13,437 bases of DNA from positions 1 to 13,437 of the forward strand of contig JAGGXI010000041.1 of the NCBI GenBank assembly GCA_021163155.1. Reading direction: 5' to 3'. The stretch's first letter is position 1, and each line of letters starts with the position of its first letter. Positions 6,543 to 13,355 of this stretch are shown piece by piece. The position numbers and the translations under genes were made by a program. Origin of the DNA: Candidatus Aerophobota bacterium. GTDB taxonomy: Bacteria; Aerophobota; Aerophobia; Aerophobales; JAGGXI01. The notes beneath the pieces are model-generated. The model saw only the letters and a list, made by a program, of their open reading frames with translations. It ran no database searches and was not told where the DNA came from.

Positions 6543-6723
6543 AAGAGGTGAGACGTGAGAGGAAAAAACAGGATTAGAGGATTAGAGGATTAAAGGGGAA
6601 ATAAAGAAATAAAGAAAAAACAAAGAGGAAAAAGCAGGATTAGAGAGACAAAGCAGTAAAACGTAAAACGTAAGACGTAAGACGTGAAAAAAATAGGATT
6701 GGAGGGAAGACAAAGAAAAACAA

Positions 6724-6934
6724 TTCCCCCCCCTTGAGGGGAAGGGGATAACCCCCACCTTAGTCCTCCCCCGTAAAGGGGAAGGAGGAGCGGAAGAAGT
6801 TCTGCTGGGGGAGGGTGAGGATTACCTCTAACTTTTGTTTTACAAAGGGCGATTAGCCTTATCCCCACACACTAAACAGCTAATTAGCCCCAGATTTATT
6901 TGTATTACTATAATTGAACAGACTGAATAGTTAC
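6724..6934. mobile_element. Second, partial copy of the MITE-like element, upstream of ribBA
   Basis: This 211-bp stretch matches 5332-5587 nearly base for base in the same orientation, except that it lacks the 47-bp hairpin insertion. It keeps the right terminal repeat (ctgaatagttac ends at 6934) but no left terminal repeat is found before 6724, so it is truncated or was copied only in part. It ends 27 bp before the ribBA ATG and carries TATAAT at 6909-6914, which could serve as a -10 element; no good -35 is evident. Confidence 0.6.
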
Positions 6935-6961
6935 CAAAATATAAATATAAAAGGTGAAAAT

Positions 6962-8170
6962 ATGGACTTTAAATTTAGTGAAATAGATGAGGTGATAAAG
7001 GACCTCAAAAATGGTAAAATGGTGATTGTAGTTGACGATGAAGGGAGAGAGAACGAAGGAGACCTTATAATTCCTGCTTCTTGTGTTACTCCTGAGGTGA
7101 TAAACTTTATGGCTAAGCATGCACGGGGTTTAATTTGTATAGGAATAACCGCAGAAAGGGCAAAAGAATTGGAACTTGAGCCTATGGTAAGAGAGGATTC
7201 CTCTCTTCAGGGAACTCTCTTTACTGTTTCTGTTGATGCTAAGCATAATACAACCACAGGTATATCAGCTTATGACAGGTCTCAGACAGTAAAGGTTATT
7301 ATTGATCCTAAGAGTAAAGGGAATGATTTGGCAAGGCCAGGACATATATTTCCTTTGATTGGTAGGAAAGGAGGAGTTTTAGTAAGAGCAGGACATACAG
7401 AAGCAGCAATAGATTTAGCTAAGTTAGCTCATTTTTACCCAGCTGGTGTAATGTGTGAGATAATGAGGGAAGATGGGAGTATGGCAAGGCTTTCTCATCT
7501 TATACCTTTTGCTAAAGAGCATCATTTGAAGATATGTAGTTTGGCTGATATTATAAATTATCGTTGGAAAAAGGAGAAATTAGTTAAAAGAGAGATAATT
7601 ACTTCTCTTCCTACTCCCTATGGGAAGTTTAAACTTGTCGTATACAGAATTCCAATTGAAGATAGAGTTCATATTGCTTTGGTAAATGGGAAGGTGAAAG
7701 GTAAGGAAAATGTATTAGTGCGAGTGCATTCTCAATGCCTTACTGGCGATGTGTTTAAATCTTTACGTTGTGATTGTGGACAACAGCTTGAGTTAGCCTT
7801 AAGTATGATAGGAAAGGCTGATTGCGGAGTATTACTTTATTTAAATCAGGAGGGAAGAGGTATAGGATTGTTGAATAAACTTAAAGCATACGCTCTTCAA
7901 GATAAAGGGATGGATACAGTAGAAGCTAATGAAACATTAGGTTTTAAGTCAGATCTTCGTAACTATGGTATTGGAGCTCAAATTTTAGCTGATTTAGGAC
8001 TTCATAAAATCAAGATTTTAACTAATAATCCTCGGAAAATCATAGGCTTAAGGGGTTATGGATTAGAGGTTACCGAGCGGGTTCCTTTGGAAATAAAGCC
8101 AAATGAGAATAACAAAAAATATTTAAAAACCAAACGGGAAAAACTTGGCCATTTATTGAATTATGTATAA
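6962..8170 (+). CDS. ribBA: Bifunctional 3,4-dihydroxy-2-butanone-4-phosphate synthase / GTP cyclohydrolase II
   Basis: RibBA makes both committed intermediates of riboflavin synthesis: DHBP from ribulose 5-phosphate (N-terminal RibB half) and the pyrimidine from GTP (C-terminal RibA half). It has 402 residues. RibB, about 1-205, shows [12 protein letters not shown] (25-36), DRSQTV (105-110) and [15 protein letters not shown] (142-156). RibA, about 208-395, shows the zinc cysteines Cys259, Cys270 and Cys272 ([18 protein letters not shown]), [13 protein letters not shown] (295-307), [12 protein letters not shown] and TNNPRK. All key residues are present in both halves, so both activities are expected. 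The ATG has AAGGTG 5 nt upstream. The frame is open further back to a TTG at 6914, but that would translate the mobile-element end and has no such site. Confidence 0.96.
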   Translation: MDFKFSEIDEVIKDLKNGKMVIVVDDEGRENEGDLIIPASCVTPEVINFMAKHARGLICIGITAERAKELELEPMVREDSSLQGTLFTVSVDAKHNTTTGISAYDRSQTVKVIIDPKSKGNDLARPGHIFPLIGRKGGVLVRAGHTEAAIDLAKLAHFYPAGVMCEIMREDGSMARLSHLIPFAKEHHLKICSLADIINYRWKKEKLVKREIITSLPTPYGKFKLVVYRIPIEDRVHIALVNGKVKGKENVLVRVHSQCLTGDVFKSLRCDCGQQLELALSMIGKADCGVLLYLNQEGRGIGLLNKLKAYALQDKGMDTVEANETLGFKSDLRNYGIGAQILADLGLHKIKILTNNPRKIIGLRGYGLEVTERVPLEIKPNENNKKYLKTKREKLGHLLNYV

Positions 8171-8179
8171 TAGTAGTGA

Positions 8180-8383
8180 AGCGAAAGCAGGATTAGGCAA
8201 AACAGCGAGAAGTAAACTGGTAGCCGCAGGCTTTAGCCTGCGAAGAGGTAAGAGTAAAAAAAGCAGGATTAGAGGATTAGAGGATTAGAGGGAAAAACAA
8301 AACAAATAAATAAAGCAAGAAACAAAGAAAAACCAAGAAAAAAACAGGAGTAAAAAAGCAGGATTAGAGGATTAGAGGATTAA
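8180..8383 (+). repeat. Composite repeat tract between ribBA and ribH
   Basis: The tract begins 9 bp after the ribBA stop with gaagcgaaagcaggattagg. It then contains a hairpin (8225-8242), an A module, three GGATTAGA units, a linker (ggaaaaacaaaacaaataaa, continuing with taaagcaagaaacaaag) that recurs three times after ribH, and another A module with array. No promoter is recognisable. Confidence 0.85.
8225..8242. repeat. Hairpin element, copy 5
   Basis: CGCAGGC-TTTA-GCCTGCG, preceded by gagaagtaaactggtagc; flanks as in copies 3 and 4. Confidence 0.85.
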
Positions 8384-8456
8384 AAATACTACCGAATTTA
8401 TTTGGTAGTAGCTTATGTCTACCGGTGAAGCGATGGTTTTAACCACCATATCCTGA
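8384..8456 (+). repeat. Element with ACTACCGAA hairpin, copy 2, with a 13-codon open frame
   Basis: ACTACCGAA (8388-8396), TTTA and TTTGGTAGT (8401-8409) make a 9-bp stem. Compared with copy 1, the stem differs at two positions, each keeping a pair as Watson-Crick or G-T. The element then carries ATG at 8415 opening a 13-codon frame, MSTGEAMVLTTIS, that stops at 8456, 19 bp before the ribH start. The same first six residues would be encoded in copy 1. Whether the frame is translated is unknown. Confidence 0.65.
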
Positions 8457-8475
8457 ATTTTAGGGAGGTGAAGAA

Positions 8476-8946
8476 GTGAAAGTATATGAAGGAAAGATAA
8501 AAGGAAAAGATTTAAGGTTTGGAATTATAGTTTCTCGGTTTAATGAGTTTATTTCTAAAAAACTTTTAGAGGGAGCTATTGATGCTTTAAATAGGCATGA
8601 AGTAAGAGAGGAGGATATGGAGGTAGTTTGGGTCCCCGGTTCATTTGAGATTCCTCCCTTAGCTTCTCGTTTGGCTAAAAGTGGAAGATTTGATGCTTTA
8701 ATCTGCTTAGGAGCGGTTATTCGAGGGGATACTTTTCATTTTGAGCTTGTATCTAACCAGGTATCTCGAGGGATATCCGCTTTGGCTTTAAGAGAGAAAA
8801 TACCTATTATTTTTGGTATAGTTACTGCTGATAATTTAGAGCAGGCAATTGAAAGAGCGGGAACAAAGGCAGGGAATCGTGGTTGGGATGCAGCTATTGC
8901 TGCTATGGAAATGGCTAATTTGTATAAGGAGATACATGAAACGTGA
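8476..8946 (+). CDS. ribH: 6,7-dimethyl-8-ribityllumazine synthase
   Basis: RibH condenses DHBP with 5-amino-6-ribitylaminouracil to give lumazine, the substrate of RibE; it assembles as pentamers or 60-mer capsids. At 156 residues it has the usual length. Signatures: IIVSRFNEFI (17-26, the substrate-stacking Phe), WVPGSFEIP (52-60), GAVIRGDTFHFELV (79-92) with the catalytic His88, and FGIVTADNLEQA followed by RAGTKAGNRGWDAA. The start is GTG 8476, with a strong GGGAGGTG (8463-8470) about 5 nt upstream; no ATG alternative exists before conserved residues. The last codon ACG and the TGA stop are the first heptamer of an ACGTRAG array, so the gene ends inside the repeat. Confidence 0.97.
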   Translation: MKVYEGKIKGKDLRFGIIVSRFNEFISKKLLEGAIDALNRHEVREEDMEVVWVPGSFEIPPLASRLAKSGRFDALICLGAVIRGDTFHFELVSNQVSRGISALALREKIPIIFGIVTADNLEQAIERAGTKAGNRGWDAAIAAMEMANLYKEIHET

Positions 8947-8975
8947 GACGTAAGACGTGAGACGTGAGACGTGAG
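8941..8975 (+). repeat. Tandem heptamer array (ACGTRAG)5
   Basis: Five perfect head-to-tail 7-bp units: acgtgag, acgtaag, then acgtgag three times. The first unit contains the last codon and stop of ribH. Shorter runs occur at 2389-2409 and 6661-6688, and single units at 6319-6325 and near 6550. Confidence 0.9.
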
Positions 8976-9391
8976 AGGAAAAGGCAGGAGTAAAAAAGCA
9001 GGATTAGAGGATTAGAGGATTAGAGGATTAAAGGGAAAAACAAAACAAATAAATAAAGCAAGAAACAAAGAAAAACCAAGGAAAAAGCAGGAGTAAAAAA
9101 GCAGGATTAGAGGATTAGAGGATTAAAGGATTAAAGGGGAAAGAAAAAACAGTGAGACGTAAACTGGTAGCCGCAGGCTTTAGCCTGCGAAGAGGCAGGA
9201 CTAAAAAACAGGATTAGAGGGAAAAACAAAACAAATAAATAAAGCAAGAAACAAAGAAAAACCAAGGAAAAAGCAGGAGTAAAAAAGCAGGATTAAAGGA
9301 TTAGAGGATTAGAGGATTAAAGGGAAAAGCAAGAAACAAAGAAAAACCAAGGAAAAAGCAGGATTAGGCAAAACAGTGAGAAGTGAAAAAG
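8976..9391 (+). repeat. Composite repeat tract between ribH and alr
   Basis: Four successive cycles of A module, GGATTARA array and purine-rich linker fill the whole gap. The aaacaaataaataaagcaag linker appears near 9039 and 9223 and again in shortened form near 9331, each nearly identical and also matching 8296 onward. One hairpin (9172-9189) lies in the middle. The last copy (gcaggattaggcaaaacagt followed by gagaagtgaaaaag) runs directly into the alr start. Confidence 0.88.
9172..9189. repeat. Hairpin element, copy 6
   Basis: CGCAGGC-TTTA-GCCTGCG, preceded by gtgagacgtaaactggtagc and followed by aagaggcagg. Confidence 0.85.
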
Positions 9392-10519
9392 ATGGAAGAT
9401 AGAAACAAAAAAGTTTGGGTAGAGATAGATTTAGAAGCCATTCGTTATAATTTACAGCAGATTAAGAAGAGAGTAGGGCCTTCTGTCAAGATAATGGCTG
9501 TAGTGAAATCAGATGCTTATGGACATGGAGTAAAGAGAGTAAGTAAAGTTCTTGTAGAGGAAGGAGTAGATGCTTTTGCGGTGACAGATTTTGATGAAGG
9601 AGTCTCTCTTCGGGAGATAGGAGTCGATATTCCTATTTTGATTTTAGGCTCATTATTTTCTGATGAGGTAAACTCGCTACTACATTACAATCTCACTCCT
9701 ACTATCTTTGATTTTAAGACAGCCGAGATGCTTTCTCTTCTTGCTAAAAGCTCCGGGAAAAGAGTAAAAGTTCATATAAACATAGATACAGGTATGGGAA
9801 GATTCGGTATCTCTCATAAGGAAGCTCCTTTGTTTATTGAAAAGATAGCAAATTTAAAGGGACTAAAAATAGAGGGTATTTATTCTCATTTTTCCTTCGC
9901 TGAAGAAGGAGATGGCTTTTCTTATAATCAAATTGAACTTTTCCAAAGTATCTTAAAGAATATAAATGAAAAGGAGATATATCCTTCCCTACGACACATC
10001 TCTAATAGCGCTGGTATAATAAATTTTCCCAATGCTTATTTTAATATGGTAAGACCAGGACTTATAATTTATGGTTATTACCCATCCCCAAAGGTTTCTA
10101 ATGAACTTATTCTTAAACCATCTATGTCTTTAAAAACAAAAGTATCTTTTATTAGAAAAGTTCCCAAAGGGACAAGTTTAAGCTATGGAAGAACATATGT
10201 CACCTCAGAGCCTACCTCTATAGCTATTTTACCTATTGGATATGCTAATGGCTATCCCCGTTATTTATCTAATAAAGCGGAGGTTATGGTTAGAGAAAAA
10301 AGGGTTTCTTTAGTGGGAAGAATATGCATGGACCAGACTCTGGTAAATGTAACCCATATAAAGGAGGTAAGAGAAGGAGATGAAGTGGTTTTATGGGGAA
10401 GTCAGGGAAAGCAAGGGATATCTCTTGAAGAGGTTTCTCTAAAAGCAGATACTATTCCTTATGAATTAGTAACCAATGTAGGTAAAAGTGTTTATCGGAT
10501 ATATAAAGATGGGAAATAA
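9392..10519 (+). CDS. alr: Alanine racemase
   Basis: This PLP enzyme converts L-alanine to D-alanine for peptidoglycan stem peptides. It has 375 residues from this start, the usual length. The PLP lysine is Lys39 in VVKSDAYGHG (37-46), the second catalytic base is Tyr265 in SYGRTY, and other signatures are INIDTGMGRFGI (129-140), HISNSAGI (202-209), NMVRPGLIIYG (218-228), LPIGYANGYPR and GRICMDQ (309-315). The ATG at 9392 is chosen because the in-frame GTG at 9383 lies in repeat sequence also seen elsewhere (gagaagtgaaaaa); neither start has a convincing ribosome-binding site. It heads a tight alr-prmC-mrdA cluster (3- and 4-bp gaps), so translational coupling is likely for the downstream genes. 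No other racemase or ligase gene is near. Confidence 0.96.
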   Translation: MEDRNKKVWVEIDLEAIRYNLQQIKKRVGPSVKIMAVVKSDAYGHGVKRVSKVLVEEGVDAFAVTDFDEGVSLREIGVDIPILILGSLFSDEVNSLLHYNLTPTIFDFKTAEMLSLLAKSSGKRVKVHINIDTGMGRFGISHKEAPLFIEKIANLKGLKIEGIYSHFSFAEEGDGFSYNQIELFQSILKNINEKEIYPSLRHISNSAGIINFPNAYFNMVRPGLIIYGYYPSPKVSNELILKPSMSLKTKVSFIRKVPKGTSLSYGRTYVTSEPTSIAILPIGYANGYPRYLSNKAEVMVREKRVSLVGRICMDQTLVNVTHIKEVREGDEVVLWGSQGKQGISLEEVSLKADTIPYELVTNVGKSVYRIYKDGK

Positions 10520-10522
10520 AGT

Positions 10523-11428
10523 ATGGCGAAAGATGTTTGGACAATCAAAAAAGTTTTGGATTGGACTGCAAAATATTTTAAGAAAGAAGGAGTGGAAAAT
10601 TCCAGACTAAATGCTGAGATTTTGCTTGCTTATCTCTTAAAGAAGACCCGCCTTGATCTTTATCTTCAGTTTGATCAACCTTTATCTTCTTCAGAACTTA
10701 CCTCTTTTAGAAATCTTATTATTAGACGCTCTCAACATATTCCTTTATCCTATATTACAGGAGAGAAGGATTTTATGGATTTTAAATTTAAGGTTTCTCC
10801 TGATGTTTATATCCCTCGTCCAGAGACAGAGATACTGGTTGAGGAGGCAACAAAGGTAATTAAAAATTTAAAGCTCAAGGCTGATAAAGAGAGTAATTCC
10901 TCGAAGGGAATCATTGTTGTAGATCTAGGAACTGGTTGTGGAAATATAGCTATATCATTAGCCAGGGAGTTAAAGAATGGCAAAGTCTATGCTATAGACA
11001 TCTCTTCTTCTGCTTTAAGTATAGCTATTAAAAATGCTAAACTTTGTAATACAGAGAAAAAAATTGAGTTTTTGTTAGGGGATCTTTTTACTCCCTTAGA
11101 GAAGATGGATTTGAAGGGTAAAGTGGATTTGATAGTCTCTAATCCTCCTTATGTAACTACTAAAGAGATGGATAGTCTACCTCTTGAGGTAAAAAAAGAA
11201 CCAAGAATAGCTTTAGAGGGAGGAGAAGATGGCTTGAATTTTTATAAAAAAATTATTCAAAAGTCTCCTCAATTTCTAAACAAAGGAGGGGTATTAGCTT
11301 TAGAGATAGGCTATAGCCAGGCTAAAAAAGTGAAAGAGTTGTTTAGTGCCCAGAAAAAATTTCATTCTCTTCAGTTTATTTCGGATTATGAAGGGAAGCA
11401 ACGAATAGTATTTGCTGTCAGGGAGTAA
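10523..11428 (+). CDS. prmC: Peptide chain release factor N5-glutamine methyltransferase
   Basis: PrmC methylates the glutamine of the GGQ motif in release factors RF1 and RF2, tuning translation termination. It has 301 residues. The N-terminal helical domain (about 5-85) includes AEILLAYLLKK and the PLSYITGEKDFM linker. The Rossmann methyltransferase domain shows the entry YIPRPETEILVE (96-107), SAM motif I VVDLGTGCGNIAISLA (132-147), AIDIS, and the substrate-glutamine motif NPPY (207-210). The family ends typically, here with DYEGKQRIVFA. ATG 10523 lies 3 bp after the alr stop. Its stop overlaps the region supplying the GGGAG ribosome-binding site of the next gene. Often adjacent to prfA, it is here embedded in a cell-wall cluster. 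Confidence 0.95.
   Translation: MAKDVWTIKKVLDWTAKYFKKEGVENSRLNAEILLAYLLKKTRLDLYLQFDQPLSSSELTSFRNLIIRRSQHIPLSYITGEKDFMDFKFKVSPDVYIPRPETEILVEEATKVIKNLKLKADKESNSSKGIIVVDLGTGCGNIAISLARELKNGKVYAIDISSSALSIAIKNAKLCNTEKKIEFLLGDLFTPLEKMDLKGKVDLIVSNPPYVTTKEMDSLPLEVKKEPRIALEGGEDGLNFYKKIIQKSPQFLNKGGVLALEIGYSQAKKVKELFSAQKKFHSLQFISDYEGKQRIVFAVRE
11421..11425 (+). promoter_or_regulatory. Ribosome-binding site that sets the mrdA start
   Basis: GGGAG, overlapping the penultimate codons of prmC, ends 7 nt before TTG 11433. An upstream in-frame TTG at 11412 lies before this site and so is unlikely to be used. Confidence 0.6.
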
Positions 11429-11432
11429 TCTT

Positions 11433-13199
11433 TTGATATGGAGAAAACAAGTTTTAGAAGAGAACAATAAGGCTGAGAGAAGAATTAATATTTTATTAGT
11501 AGGAATAATTTGTGGTTTTTTGTTTCTTCTGGGTAGAGCAGCCTGGTTACAATTATGGGAAGGGGAGAGGTATTTCCGCATCTCACAAGATTCACGGTTG
11601 CAGCTTATTCCTCTTCCTCCTTTTAGAGGTCTTATCCTTGATAGAGAAGGGAAAATATTAGCAGAAAATAAGGTCTCCTTTTCTGTGGGTGTAATTCCTT
11701 CTAATGTGAAGGACATAAATTATTTGCTCAATCATTTATTTGAAGTTCTCCATCTAAATAAAGAGATAGCTATAAAGAAGCTTCAGAAGATTTCCAATCC
11801 TTTTAGACCCGTTTGCTTGAAAAAAGATATAAGTGCATCTGAACTTACTATTCTTCTGGAAAGAGAAGATGAATTCCCAGGAACAATTATTATTGCCCAT
11901 CCTATGCGTTTCTATCCTTACAAAAAATTAGCTTCTCATCTTATAGGACATTTAGGGGAGGTAAATAGTAAAGAATTATCAATGAATTCTTTTGTAAATA
12001 TTGAACAGGGAGATTTCATAGGGAAAATGGGCATAGAGAAGATGTATAATAAGTACTTGCAGGGTAAAAAGGGAGGTAGACAAATAGAGGTAGATGCCTA
12101 TGGACGTTCCTTAAGGACAATTTCTGAAATGGACCCTCTTCCCGGAGATAATATCTATTTAACAATTGATTTAAATATGCAAAAAATTGCTGAAGAAGAA
12201 TTAGGAGAATATGTCGGTTCAGTGATTATTGGTGACCCCTATACAGGGGAGATTTTTGCCCTTGCTTCTCATCCTGCTTTTGACCCTAATTTATTCTCCG
12301 GCTCTATCTTAAAAGAAAAATGGAATGAGCTGAAATATAATTTAAATCATCCCTTACAAAATAGAGCGATTAGAGGGCAGTATTCGCCCGCATCTACTTT
12401 TAAGATAATAGTTACTGCTGCAGCTTTAGAAAATAAAGTGGTAAGAAAAGAAGATACTTTATGGTGTGAGGGGAGTCTTCGTATTGGAAATAGGATATTT
12501 AAAGATTGGAAAGCACACGGTAAGGTAAACTTAGAAAAAGCTATTGTTCAATCCTGCGATGTCTTTTTCTATCAACTTGGTTTAAAAACAGGGGAGAGAC
12601 AAATAATTCGATTTGCTCGTCTTTTTGGTTTAGGAGAGTCTACCGGTATAGATTTGCTTGCAGAAAGTCAAGGATTACTCCCTACGCCTTCCTGGAAGTT
12701 AAAAAATAAGGGTGAAAAATGGTGGAGAGGAGATACAGCAAATCTATCTATAGGACAAGGGTATATTTTAGTTACCCCTATTCAAATGTTTAGGGCTATA
12801 AGTGCTATTGCTAATGGAGGAAGAATAGTTAAGCCTTATCTGGTAAAAAAGATAGTAGATACAAAAAAAAGAGTAATTAAGGAATCTTGTAATCAAGAAA
12901 TAAGAAAAATACCTCTCTCTCCTTCCACTCTCCATTTTTTAAGAAAATCATTAAGAGAGGTAGTTACGGAAGGAACAGGCTGGAAGGCGGAGAATAAGAC
13001 AGTAGAAATATCTGGAAAAACAGGCACAGTGGAATTATCAGAGGGAGAAAATCCTCATAGCTGGTTTATAGGCTATGCTCCTTCTAAGAATCCCTCCTTG
13101 GCCATAGTTGTGATAATAGAACATATCAAAGAAAAAGAGGAGTCTGCTTCTGAGGTAACAGGAAAAATCTTGTCTCGAATATTTAAAAAGCAGGAGTAA
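11433..13199 (+). CDS. mrdA: Penicillin-binding protein 2 (class B peptidoglycan transpeptidase)
   Basis: PBP2 is the DD-transpeptidase of the elongasome that cross-links peptidoglycan in rod-shaped cells with RodA. It has 588 residues from TTG 11433. A membrane anchor lies at 18-36 (INILLVGIICGFLFLLGRA), the pedestal start PFRGLILDREGKILAEN at 63-79, the dimerisation domain to about 235, and the transpeptidase domain about 255-580. Catalytic motifs are SxxK S321-T-F-K324 (nucleophile Ser321), SxD-type SCD (374-376), and KTGT (529-532). The partial GIEKMYNKYLQGKKGG is typical of PBP2 rather than PBP3. The TTG has GGGAG 7 nt upstream, 4 bp after prmC. No mreC/mreD precedes it and rodA, the usual next gene, is not in the window. 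The last codons and stop are the repeat module aaaaagcaggagtaa, giving the same KKQE tail as RecA. Confidence 0.93.
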   Translation: MIWRKQVLEENNKAERRINILLVGIICGFLFLLGRAAWLQLWEGERYFRISQDSRLQLIPLPPFRGLILDREGKILAENKVSFSVGVIPSNVKDINYLLNHLFEVLHLNKEIAIKKLQKISNPFRPVCLKKDISASELTILLEREDEFPGTIIIAHPMRFYPYKKLASHLIGHLGEVNSKELSMNSFVNIEQGDFIGKMGIEKMYNKYLQGKKGGRQIEVDAYGRSLRTISEMDPLPGDNIYLTIDLNMQKIAEEELGEYVGSVIIGDPYTGEIFALASHPAFDPNLFSGSILKEKWNELKYNLNHPLQNRAIRGQYSPASTFKIIVTAAALENKVVRKEDTLWCEGSLRIGNRIFKDWKAHGKVNLEKAIVQSCDVFFYQLGLKTGERQIIRFARLFGLGESTGIDLLAESQGLLPTPSWKLKNKGEKWWRGDTANLSIGQGYILVTPIQMFRAISAIANGGRIVKPYLVKKIVDTKKRVIKESCNQEIRKIPLSPSTLHFLRKSLREVVTEGTGWKAENKTVEISGKTGTVELSEGENPHSWFIGYAPSKNPSLAIVVIIEHIKEKEESASEVTGKILSRIFKKQE

Positions 13200-13242
13200 A
13201 AAAGCAGGATTAGAGGATTAAAGGGAAAGAGATACCGGTAGC

Positions 13243-13260
13243 CGCAACCTTCAGGTTGCG
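13243..13260. repeat. Hairpin element, copy 7, with compensatory stem changes
   Basis: CGCAACC-TTCA-GGTTGCG: two positions of the stem differ from the common form, and both partner positions have changed too, so the 7-bp stem is intact. The ggtagc flank is kept. Confidence 0.85.
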
Positions 13261-13335
13261 TAAAAGCAGGATTAGAGGATTAGAGGATTAAAGGATTAAA
13301 GGGAAAAACAAAACAGTGAAAATTAAACTGGTAGC

Positions 13336-13355
13336 CGCAAGGCTCAGAGCCTGCG
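13336..13355. repeat. Hairpin element, copy 8, with a bulged stem
   Basis: CGCAAGGCTCAGAGCCTGCG pairs as CGCA, bulged A, GGCT, loop CAG, AGCC, TGCG. It keeps the ctggtagc flank and the aagaggcagg following sequence, but the loop and one stem position have changed. Confidence 0.75.

Larger units (their letters stand above)
6316..6723 (+). repeat. Composite repeat tract between ribE and ribBA
   Basis: Two near-identical cycles, about 107 bp apart, each contain an A module, GGATTARA units, a gggaaaacaaaacagtgagaagtaa linker and a hairpin (6418-6435, 6525-6542). They are followed by a third array, an A-rich stretch, and a run of four heptamers acgtaaa/acgtaag/acgtaag/acgtgaa (6661-6688). The cycle-level duplication looks recent. 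Open frames in this tract look like products of the repeats and were not called. Confidence 0.85.

Noticed and set aside
6590-6868. Minus-strand open frame of 92 codons
   Set aside because: It reads through the repeat tract and the MITE-like element, with low-complexity Pro/Leu/Phe composition and no family resemblance.
6914-6961. TTG start extending ribBA by 16 residues
   Set aside because: This would translate the end of the mobile element; ATG 6962 has AAGGTG at good spacing and gives the standard N-terminus.
8976-9391. CRISPR array, because of regularly recurring repeats
   Set aside because: The intervals between copies are themselves repeated, not unique spacers, unit lengths vary, and there are no cas genes.
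11300-11716. Minus-strand open frame of 138 codons over the prmC-mrdA junction
   Set aside because: It lies opposite conserved coding sequence of both genes and shows no recognisable protein family.
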